Assembly: GCA_946699065.1 (NCBI GenBank)
Contig: CAMPDV010000060.1
Location: 434,001 to 498,000, forward strand
Reading direction: 5' to 3'
DNA: 64,000 nt
Source: Loxodes magnus
Taxonomy: Eukaryota > Ciliophora > Karyorelictea > Loxodida > Loxodidae
This document shows positions 51,783 to 62,043 of this stretch, piece after piece (positions within the stretch are counted from its first letter, which is position 1; each line of letters begins with the position of its first letter). The notes under the pieces are model-generated. The model had not been told where the DNA came from and searched no databases. It saw nothing but the letters and a program-made list of their open reading frames with translations. Both the position numbers and the translations under genes were made by a program.

Positions 51783-52850
51783 ATGAATAAAAATATCTTA
51801 GCTTTCAGCTTATTAATCCTAGCAGCTGGCGTATTGTATGCTTTCTGTGGAGGAAAATGCTGTGGAAAATGTAAGAAGCCGATGTAAAAGGTGTTTTCTA
51901 ATAGAGTTGGTGCAATTTATCCTTCACATTTTTCTTATAATACTCAAGCAGCTGAAGATAATAAGTTCATGCATATAATTTAGGTGGAAGGTAAAGAAAT
52001 GTCTGATAAAGAGTCAACTGAATTAGCTGATAAAGAACATTAGAGGTTTACAGCATTGTTGATTGAAAATGGTGTTAATGTAGATATTTACGAGCAAAAA
52101 AATTCAGATGCACTAGATTCAATTTTCCCAGATTGGTTCTTTACTATTAAAAACGAAGATTTTCCTGAAGGAGTTTTTATAAACTGCCCAATGAAAACTA
52201 AAACAAGGCAACTAGAAAGAAACGAAGAAATTATTTAAAAAATTAGATAAAATTATTCTAGTTTCATTGATCTTGCTCATTATGAAGCAAGAGGAAAAGC
52301 ACTTGAATGCAAAGGAGCAACTGTCTATGATTATAGAAACAAAAAGGTTTATGTTTTACTTTCTGAAAGAGCTTCGCTTGAAGTAGCTAATGATCTAATT
52401 CAGTAGATTAACAAAATTGCCAAAAATCCATATAAACTAGTTACATTTCGCTCTTAAGATGAGTTGGGGCAAACTATTTATCATACGGATGTAGTAATGA
52501 CTCTGTTGAATAATCATGTTGTTCTAGCATTAGAAACGATTACTAATTTAACTGAAAGAGAAAATCTAATAAAGGAGCTTACTTCTCCAGAACTTAATAT
52601 ATACCCTAACAAGATTTTCGAAATTTCTTTTGAAGATGTTAAAAATATGTGTGCTAATATGTTCAATCTCAAAGATAAAGGCAACAATGATGTTTTGATA
52701 ATGTCGAAAACTGCCTTTGATTAATATTAAAAGGACTAAAGTAAAATAAGTGAGCTCAAGAAATATTATAAAATCCTAGCTGCTGATATTACAACTATAG
52801 AAAGAATAGGAGGAGGTTCTGCAAGATGCATGCTGATTGAACTATTTTGA
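51783..52850 (+). CDS. CtlX-like amidinotransferase-fold hydrolase with N-terminal signal/anchor
   Basis: 355 aa, no intron, TGA 52848-52850. The mature part matches the CtlX (citrulline-utilisation hydrolase) branch of the guanidino-group-modifying superfamily: HFSYNTQAAEDNKF, LDSIFPDWFF, INCPMKTKTRQLERNEEI, the acidic motif ARGKALECKGATVYDY (about residue 165), the active-site His in YHTDVVMTLLNNHVVLALE (about 234), NMCANMFNLK and the catalytic Cys in IGGGSARCMLIELF (about 349), three residues of which end the protein as usual. So the fold and triad appear intact. Unusual is the N-terminus: a hydrophobic helix (residues 4-21) and a Cys-rich FCGGKCCGKCKK segment, suggesting secretion or membrane anchoring. 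The substrate could be citrulline, arginine or another guanidino/ureido compound. Gln codons are UAR. Confidence 0.85.
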
Positions 52851-54891
52851 GAAAAAATTTAAACTTTAAAGGAATTAAATTATAAATATATTAAGAATTC
52901 ATCTGCATAAATCAGACATTTATAAAGCTTTATTTTCTACTTATTAACTAAAAAAGCATATTATCTTAAAATAATGATAAGGCCAATATAATATTAATTT
53001 TCTTAATTTCTAAATAAATAAAAACAAGCATTTTTAAGATTATTTTATAAATAATATTTCAAAAACCTTTATAAATTTATGATAACTCTTAACCTTGACT
53101 TTACCTTGCTTTAGCAATGTTTATCAATTTAAACGACTTTAAATTAAAAAATTTCGAATTTTAATATCCAAATTTCTATTTTCTAGACTTTAGAATATAA
53201 TTGTACTGTTTATTAATGAAAATAATCTTATGTTAACTTTAAATTTAAATTTTACCAATATAATAAGAGATAAAGTAGCAGCTCTGAATTATAACTATTT
53301 AGATTGTAATTTTCTTAAAATGTGTCTTTAAGATATAAATGCTTATAATTATTGAAATTACTACCATTAATCTTATCTCTAATTTCTTTAATAGTTTATT
53401 TTTATTATTCTAAGAGATTTGACAACTAACTTTCCCAAGTTAAAATTAATATTGCTATATAATTTCTTTAGCATATTAATAAATAAAAGTGGAACTATTT
53501 AAATTTAGAATATATTTAGTGCTTGCTATATATAAGCTTGCTCTAGTTATACCCTCCTAAAATACATAGTATAGTTTGCTTTTATTTAAGGAACTCTTTT
53601 CTTTTACTTATTTTTAATTTAAATTAGTATCCTTAATCAAATCTCCTTTTGGTTATATAATATAAAGCTATATAAAGTTTAAAAATTTAGATTTTCTTTC
53701 TTAAACTTGCTTTCTATGAATAGTTGCTCAAATAAAGCAATTGCAATTAAAAGCTTAATTTATATCTAAAGCAAAGTGCTAGGTATATTAATAAATATAA
53801 GAAGTATTATAATAAATAATCTGAAGATAGCTATAACTATAGCAATGGTGCTAACTAAAGCGAAAGTAAATATTAATAAATAAAGCATGTTAATAAGAGT
53901 AAAAATAATTAATTACTAAATAAACAGACTAATATAATATAAAAATAAGTAAACTCTTCTGAAAGTGGCAAGGTAAAATAAAAATTAAGACAAAGAGATT
54001 ATAATAATTCTGTATGAAATACGTTAAGAGAATATAGATAACTTTATTTAATAAAATAATATTTTACATCTAAGTTATTTTACAATTATTAAGCATCTTC
54101 TCATTTTTTATCTTTTTTGATATTTTAGAGCAAAAGTCTTGCATATGCCAGAACATGCGAGATAATTTAAAACTTCTTGTTGCAGCTTTTATAGTATTAT
54201 TTAATGAAGCATCTCCTTAATTAAATGAAGAAGAGTCTAATTAATAATAGATTTTTGTAAGATATATATCTTAATTATAAGATAGAGCAAGTTAGTCTTA
54301 TCTAGTTTGTTATCAGATTAAAATTTAAAAAGATATACTTAAATAATTTATTAATCTAGATAAGTCTATCACTATTTAAAGGATACTATGAACTTATAAA
54401 ATATATTATTTTTTTATTTTATATAGAAACAAAAAAAAATTCTAGCTTTATTTATTAAGTTAATATTAGAGGAAAAAATAGTATAATTTAGCAATAAAGT
54501 GATAACAATTTGCATCTTAATAAAACTAACTAGTTATAGTAATATATTAAAATAATAAATAAAATAAATTTAAAAACATTTTAAAAAAGATATCTAAACA
54601 GCCTATTTATATATCTACATATTTATAACTTTAATATCTCATATTTTAGTTTTTATTATAATTTAAATTATGAGTATTATAAGAGTCTCTATTTTAAGGC
54701 ATAGATTCATTTTATTTATTGACAATTTTACTTAAAATGTAGATATATAAGTAATATTTGCTAAGTATATAAAGCCTTTTGCAATTAAAGTTTATGCATA
54801 TTCAATAGAGATATAAATGCTTAGATATTATGCTTAAACAAGTTATTAAAAGTAGAAGATTTTTAATTAAACATATCTAATTAATTAAAGA
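52851..54891. other. AT-rich intergenic region
   Basis: 2.0 kb between two + strand genes. Only short purine-rich patches (e.g. 53800-54010); no gene, motif or RNA recognised. Confidence 0.4.
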
Positions 54892-56268
54892 ATGCTAAAT
54901 TTTCTTTTATTTGTGTTGCTTACTTCCTTACCTCTTTTTACACCGCTTAAATTGGTAGTTTATTCGGATGCTCATTTAGAAATTGTTTATGATCCCTATA
55001 TTTCTTCAAGTTCTTATTGTATTTCAAGACCTTTGTTTGCTAACTTTTTAGTTTTAAATGATTCATATGCTCCTGAAGGAAGATTAGGATGCAATTCACC
55101 TATTGCTTTAATTAAAAGTAGTTTGAAGAAACTTTAATAAGAATTAGTCAAAAATGAAGATTAAGCAACGATAGTGTTGATTCCTGGAGATGTTATTTCA
55201 TAATCAATAGAGTTTCTTAAAGATGAGCAAGGAAAAATGAATCCTGACTATAATTAACAGATGATAGAACATACATTAAGCACGTTTTTTAATTTAATCG
55301 AATAGTTTATTCCTTAAGCAAAAGTATTTTATACTTTAGGTAATTCAGATAACTTTTAAGATTACGCTCCACCTACAGATAAAACAAAAAAAGTGCTATA
55401 TAACTTATATAAATAGTACATTTAGAAAATCTCTAAGAGCTAATTAGATTTATCAATTTATGACTAAACAGCTACATATAGTTCCATGGTGAGTAACTAT
55501 TTAATAATTAACATTAATAGTAACTACTTTATCAATGAATCCAACAAGACAGAACACAGATAAAATGCAAATTTGATTTTAAATTATTTGAAATAAAAGC
55601 TAAAAGAAATTTCTAATGAAAACCATTTAAATGCAATTCTTAACTATCATATCCCTTTAGGATTATACTGAAATCCGGAATGAACTTAAAAGTTTATTGC
55701 GGTTTTGAAAAATAATGAGAAGAAAATTAGTTTAATTGTTAATGGACATTTACATCACGCTCAATTTTTATTATTTTAAGAATTAAAAATTCCTATACTA
55801 ATTCATGGCTCAATTACTCCTGTTTACGATAATTATCCATTGTTTAGGATCTATCAACTGGAGTAGCATAGTACTTATTACTAAGATTATGTATTTAATT
55901 TAGAGTCAAAATACTGAGAGAATGGATGTAATAGTAATTCATTTGGCTTTGATTCTAGTGATTTATATTTGCTAGCTTAAAGGACTTTATAAAAAATTAA
56001 ATGAGATACAGAATTTTTTGAATAAGTTATTCGTTGCTCGTTTGGCTGAATTAAAAATAAAGAAATTAGCTGAGAAGTTGTAGGTTTTAAGACTAATGTA
56101 AAAAATATAGAGAAATCAAGAAATTAGTGAATTTGCTAAAGCGAAAGTTAAAGCTATGAAGAGTTTTAAGAGTGCTTATTAGAAATAAAAAACTTAACTA
56201 TGGAAGAAATTAGAATTGTGTGAATAAACTTACTATTTATTGCTATTATTTTAGTCATTTTTCTATAA
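54892..56268 (+). CDS. Acid-sphingomyelinase-like metallophosphoesterase, secreted or membrane-anchored
   Basis: Starts with a signal peptide (MLNFLLFVLLTSLPLFTPLK). The calcineurin-like metal site is readable: YSDAHLEIVYDP (DxH, about residue 26), LIPGDVISQS (GD), TLGNSDNF (GN; the usual GNHE/D His is Ser), NYHIPLG (His) and VNGHLHHAQF (GHxH, about 285). The N-terminal spacing and a Cys-containing region YCISRPL fit acid sphingomyelinase-like phosphodiesterases, which cleave phosphocholine-type headgroups or nucleotides outside the cell or in lysosomes. The 3' end is ambiguous. An in-frame TGA at 56221-56223 gives 443 aa (ending EEIRIV). Read as Trp it continues into a membrane-like INLLFIAIILVIFL and reaches TAA TAA at 56266, with no later TGA for over 500 nt. 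The longer span is given. Confidence 0.85.
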
Positions 56269-57788
56269 TAAATCTCATAAATAATCTTAAATATTCTTTT
56301 ATATTGCTTCATTTAAGAAGAAAGTATCTACCTTAATATTTCTTACCTTTAGAATTATGTTACTTTTAAGCTAAACAAACTGAAGGTCTTTTAAATTCTT
56401 TGTTAAAATACTTAAATAAAATAAATAAACTAATTAATAATATATTTTAAGCAATATTTTTAAGATAGTGTATTAATAGAGAAATTGATATAATTAGCAA
56501 AATAAGTGATTAAATACATAAATTTCTTGTAAAGAAAGAGATTAAATATATAAATATTGGCTATTATTATAATTATCAAAGCTTGTAATTAACTAGTTTA
56601 CTCTTTTATAACTTGCTTAATATTACTCACATAAATAAATAATGATTAAATTATAATTCTCATGTTACGTGGATTTAATTTAATTTTAGAAGTTATTAAT
56701 TTAAATTAGTATAGATAAATTATTATTAAGCTATTAGAGTCATTAAAAGATAGAGTCATCAACATAATTTAATTAATAATTATAAGAGTTTTAACGAAAT
56801 AATACAGACAAATAAAGCATTTTTTCAAATAGTAGAATCCATTGTATTTGTATTATCTTCAACTAATTTGATATATTATTAAGAAAAAAATAGAAAATTA
56901 CTCTTTAAAATTAACTTAAAATGAGATTAATTAGCTTCTCAAATTTCATGAACTACTTTTAAAGAAAAAGCTTCCAAAATAAGGAAAAATATTTCTATTT
57001 ACATTCCACTAAAATAAGATAAATCTATATATATTAAAAGACTCAGAATTATGCCAAATAAGCAGAAAATTATAAATCTTTTAGTGATTTTATCTTAATT
57101 TAAAAAATAGACTAAAATGATAAAAAAGTAAAAATGCTCTTCTAAGATACATCATATTATATGGAAATATTTATTTTTGGAATATTTTATATATTTCAAG
57201 CAAAATAATCTAATATTCAGCTCAAAAAACACAAGGTTTAGAATTTTTGTTCAGTTCTCATAATAAAATCAATGAAAGTTTTCTATTTTTTTTGCTTAAA
57301 AAAATTAAATTTTTAAATAAAGGAGATAGAAAATGCTTAAGATATAGCAATAAAATTAAAGATGAAAATAATTAAAATATTACTATTTATAAAAGCAAAT
57401 AATCAAGATATAATTAGTTATTTTAATGTTTCAAAGAAACCTTTTTTATAAACTTTTAGCAAATTAATATTACTAGGAAAGAATATAATAAAAAATAATA
57501 GAAATTTTATAAAATAGAGAGAAATTACCAAATATTTGAATTAAAAAACTTTGGATGATTCAAAAAAGTATAAAAAATAATAAATCTAAGTTTTTATATT
57601 ATTTTCTGATTTAAACTTGAGAATAGTAGTTTATGAACAATAAAGTTTCTACATTAAAAAATTAATTCTTGAAAGTTTAATAATTTTTATTTTTCTTATT
57701 ATTTCAAAAAATTAAGTGATAAAGAATAAAAAATTAATAATTATTATATGATTTATACAAATCCTTATAAAATCATTTATTAATTAAA
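56269..57788. other. AT-rich intergenic region
   Basis: 1.5 kb with no recognised feature on either strand. Confidence 0.4.
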
Positions 57789-58058
57789 ATGGCACCAATG
57801 AGGAATGGTACAAGGAACCAAACTCTTAATTATTATTTTGGCTAGATATACCCTTTTGAATTGCTTTGCGAGTTGACATGCCTATTTATTATAACTGAAA
57901 GATGAAATTTTGATAAGAAAGATTGGAGTAGAACCTTTCACAATGTCTGTGTTGGATTGTAGAGTCAATGATTGCTTGATATTGTCAGGAAGTTAGCTGG
58001 AAAAGCTCAAATATTTGGTATAGCTTCTCTTGAAGATATTGTGAATTGTACATAATGA
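57789..58058 (+). CDS. Small ORF, 89 aa, unrecognised
   Basis: ATG 57789 to TGA 58056-58058 (preceded by TAA). GC is visibly higher than the flanks and the translation looks natural (NYYFGQIYPFELLCELTC, DIVRKLAGKAQIFGIASLED). TGA would be Trp three times. Because all frames are open under this code, a short intron-split gene or a gene fragment in another frame is possible. No family assigned. Confidence 0.35.
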
Positions 58059-58376
58059 CTTCTGAAAGTCCAAAATTCTGAGTTTTTTTATCAAACTAAG
58101 ATTTTTATTATATCTCTATGAAATAATTTAGCATGTCTATATCTATTAACTATTCAAAATAATATTTTAGCTTGATAAAAGATGTACATTTATTAAATAA
58201 TAAATAAATCATTCTAAAAATATTTATGGGAAAAAGTAAATAATTTTAGATAAATTAGCATAAGATAGGATTAAATTATAAATAAGTTATTCATTTTTCT
58301 CTTTTATTTAAATTAATTTTATTGCTTATATATTACTATCACAATCTTTCAAAAGATCAATCAATTAATCAATTTA

Positions 58377-59280
58377 TCATTAATATAGTTCATCATTCAG
58401 CTTAAAAATAAAATTTGATTTGTTAGTATATTCATTTCTTCTCCTAACTTCTCCCTATTTTCTATTTAATTTCAAATCTTATTTCTTTCTTTTGATTTTT
58501 CCAGTTTATGAAGAGTAAAATTTAGTAGCTCTTTCTTTAAATTCCTAGATGTTTAAATTTCGTAAGATATTTCTTCTTAATTGGACATTTCTGTAAGCAA
58601 ATGTCATATACTTTTGCAAATATAGTATATTTTTCTTGTTCTATGAAGTGCTCTTTCCTTTCTTTCTGTTTTCACGGTGGATTCTTTTGAAGTCTTCTGC
58701 AAATTTTCTTCAATTTATAGAAGTCTGAATTTAATTAAACTCAATTTTTTCGTCTCGTTCTCTCATCATTCAAATATCATAACATTCATTCATAGACTTT
58801 GGCTTTATATCTTTGGTCTAACATATGGACTTCATCATCATCATCTTCATGATTTATGAGAACTTTACTATTTTTCGAATATATTTTCCTACTAAGCATG
58901 TAATTTTCTTTTGTTTCTTTATTTTTTTAATGTGTTGATATATTAAAAGTATCATCTATTAAGAGTTCATATGTCCCGTATAAAATTGTCTAAATTAAAA
59001 TTATAAAAGTCTATATTTAATTATCATACTTTACCTTCTTCATTTATTTTTATTTCTTGGTTATTATTTTTAGGGATTAAATAGAATGGTCTCTTTTTTT
59101 AGTTCAACGGAAGCTTTGAGAGATGTGATAACTTTTCTGTTTTTTTATTCTTCTTTGCTGGTCAATTTTTAGTTTGAAGAAGATTGGACTTGTTGAAGTT
59201 AAGATGTGATAAGAGAAAGTTCTTTTGGCTTTCTCTCCTGCTCAGAGGAGTTGGTTTAATAATTTTTCTTGAAGCCTCAT
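58377..59280 (-). CDS. Probable minus-strand gene, exons unresolved
   Basis: Coding composition is clear (higher GC; runs encoding DDDD or MMMM depending on frame), but two overlapping models remain. Model A: ATG 59280 to TGA 58432-58434, 282 aa, start MRLQEKLLNQLLW, with NHEDDDDEVHMLDQRYKA. Model B: ATG 58850 to TGA 58377-58379 (preceded by TAA), 157 aa, with RERDEKIEF, INWRKFAEDFKRIHREN and FKERATKFYSSQTGKIKRKK, which reads most naturally at the 3' end. A tiny intron near 58800 could join A's N-terminus to B's C-terminus. No family recognised; basic, Lys/Arg-rich product. Confidence 0.42.
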
Positions 59281-60206
59281 TTTTTACATATGTTACAGAA
59301 GATAACTAAAGGTTTTTTAGTTTGCAGTTAGGAGGGAAACAATTTACTTAATTTTGTAAATAAATATTTAATTAAATTTCTGAATTAGTTGATTATTAAT
59401 AGAAATTAATTTACTTAGCTTACAAATCAATGTCTATTAGTTAAGATTTATTCAATAAGAGATGCCTTTTATTTAATTTTTAATTTAAAATCAAACTAAA
59501 AAGACAACCTAAGCAAGTTTAAATAGATGTCTTAACTCTTAAATTAGCATATTGTGTAAAAATTACTAAATAAAGGAATTATAATTATATAGAAAAGTCT
59601 TAAAGTTACTATGAAATAGAATATCACCCTTTTAGATATCAAACTTCAATTATATTACTTTTCTAAATCCATTTAAATACTAATGCTTCTAAATTCTTCA
59701 ACTAAAGCACTATATTCTTTACATTAATTTAAATAATTCTAGATAAAAATAGCTTAATATATATAAAAATATCAGTGTATCTTTAAAGGATTTTGAAAAC
59801 AAATTAGCAACAGATATAAAAAATTAAAAATGAAGCTAGCTTAAGTACTTCCTTCAAAGTAGTTCTTATAACTAGGAAAAATAACATTAGTAAAATAAAA
59901 GGTAAACTAATCTAATATTCAATTAAGGGATTTAATAATTCATTAACTTAAAATTTAATTATACGTATTCTTCATCTATTTATTATCTTTTAAAATGAAA
60001 ACACTATTTTCTAACAATTTTAGTATTATTTCAAAAGAAAAATGAAAGATAAAGTTTATTAGCTATTATAATAATAAGAAAGTCGTAAGTTTAAAATTAT
60101 TTTTAATTAGTTGTAGCATTTATTTTAGAATGAAGGTTATAATGATAAGAATTATCTTTTTAAGTTAAATAGACTTTAACTAGAGTATTTTGAAATTAAA
60201 AAATAT
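59281..60206. other. AT-rich intergenic region
   Basis: About 0.9 kb upstream of the uncertain minus-strand gene and downstream of the ABCG gene. Nothing recognised. Confidence 0.4.
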
Positions 60207-62043
60207 TCATTTCTAAACGTTTGCTTTAACCATTCTATATATTCCCATCAATCCAATGAAGTATACCCCTAAACTGATTGAAATAGCAACCGATGCACTC
60301 AACCAAAATTCCCAATCTTCAAATCCTAAATCTTCTAATGGTTCGCAATCCCCTTATAACTAGCATTCTAAAATTCTATCGTCCCATTCGTTAAGGACAA
60401 AACATGCATAAAAGTGAGTTATTGGCTATATTAAAAACTTACAGTCAAGTAAAAAGCTGGTAAATGATATCACATCATAGTATTTTTATTTTTGACTAAA
60501 CCAGATAAGATAAACCAAGGTGTCCCTAGCTGCATATAGCATGTAGTAATAATTTGTTCATTTTATATATAATAGCTCAAAACCGTTCCCCATGCTTCTG
60601 TAAAAAATGTAACCAAAAATGAAATGAAAAAAAATTTAAGAAAATGATCAAATCCACCACGTAAACCCATTGGATAATAATTACCAATTGAAATGAGCAA
60701 AGCAAATATTCCGAGCATAGGTAAATCTATCAAAACCTTAGAAAAATAATAAGATGGAATACTATACATATTATTGCCATATTCTCTAAACAGCAGCATT
60801 CTTTATCTTGGAACTAAATTAAAGACTTACATGTTTGACATACATAATCAAGATTAATTGCAAAAAGAATAGCCATATGTAATTAGAAGAAGTAGTATAA
60901 AGTCCAGACAGCTTCACTTGTTTCGTTATCAATAACTGTTATTGTAATCAAATTTCAAATAATCGTAATTAAAGTTACCGTAAATCTAGTTTTAAGTAAA
61001 TCAGGATTACGAATTCCATCAGTAAAATTTCTTCAAAAGCAAACTTTAAATTCATAAGCAGCTGAGTGTTTGGGTTTATAATCTCTAAATTTTTGTACAT
61101 TTATCTACTTGTATTGAAATTTGTGATCAGGAATTTGGTAGTTGGTTTATAATTTTCTTAATAGTTATTCTTCTTTTTCATCTAATTACTTCAAATTCTT
61201 AATGTGAAGTATATTTATTGCACGAGAAGCAATATTTACATGCGAAGAAAATTCTATTCCAAGTGATTTAAAAAAATTAGGACAATCAAAAGGATGACCC
61301 TAATAAACAATAAGACCTTAAGTCATTAAAATTAAATTATCGAATAGATTCACAATTCTTGAACTGGGCTGATGAATAGTTGATATGACAGTTCTGCCAT
61401 TTTTAGCTAGATCTTTGAGTAAATTTATAACTACAAATGCAGTATAAGCATCTAAACCTGAGGTAGGTTCATCTAGAAACATGATTGAAGGATCTGTAAG
61501 CAATTCTATTGCTATGGATGTTCTTTTCCTTTATCCACCAGAAATACCTTAACCAAATCCTATAACAGTATCCTTGCAATCAGTTAATTAAATTTCCTAA
61601 ATTAATTTATCTACCTTTGATACTTTTGCTTATTCATCGAGGCCAAGACGCAAACGAGCAGAAAAAAGTAAGGATTCTCTGACAGTAAGAGTAGGCATAA
61701 GTTCATCATCTTGCATAACATAAGAAGAAATATTTCTGAAATCAAATGCCTTTTCTTTTGTTCCAATGATGTGTCCATTTACTTTAATAATTCCTTCTGT
61801 TTCTGCATTTTAAGGTCTTTTTAAATGTCTTCCACTTAATATATCTAAAAGAGTGGTTTTTCCAGCTCCACTAGATCCCATTATTGCTGTTAATTCTCTT
61901 GGCTTTGCCCAACCACTTAATCCTTTCAAAATAACTTTATTTTAGGTTGTGTCAGATAAATCCTCTGAAGGTATATCCAAAAGAGTATAATAAATATCTT
62001 TTCATTCCAAAAGACATTCAGGAACATCACCTTGATAACTCAT
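60207..62043 (-). CDS. ABC transporter, ABCG (White/Scarlet) half-transporter
   Basis: 600 aa after removing two 17-nt introns: 60814-60830 (gtaagtctttaatttag) and 60426-60442 (gtaagtttttaatatag). ATP-binding domain first, as in ABCG: Walker [10 protein letters not shown] (about residue 63), Q-loop [18 protein letters not shown], signature GQGISGGQRKRTSIA (about 168), Walker [13 protein letters not shown] (about 187) and H-loop STIHQPSS. The membrane domain (about 345-600) has [17 protein letters not shown], the family hallmark [32 protein letters not shown], and a final helix [20 protein letters not shown]. Two extracellular-loop Cys (ILECQLQGDCEP) are in the usual position. It should work as a dimer exporting a lipid or sterol-type substrate; the substrate is unknown. 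TGA is Trp in the Phe-Trp of the helices; stop TGA 60207-60209. Confidence 0.95.

Noticed and set aside
54892..55137. Short 81-aa secreted protein ending at the first TAA
   Set aside because: The TAA is a Gln codon; homology to metallophosphoesterases continues through it to GHLHHAQF and beyond.
58677..58859. 60-aa + strand ORF with a His run (LHHHHLHDL)
   Set aside because: The CAT repeat is the reverse complement of GAT/ATG runs in the minus-strand coding region.
59213..59240. Stem-loop agagaaag/ctttctct, considered as a structured RNA (RNase P or MRP-like)
   Set aside because: It falls inside a region with coding composition on the minus strand, and the weak matches to RNase P conserved boxes did not hold up in order or spacing.
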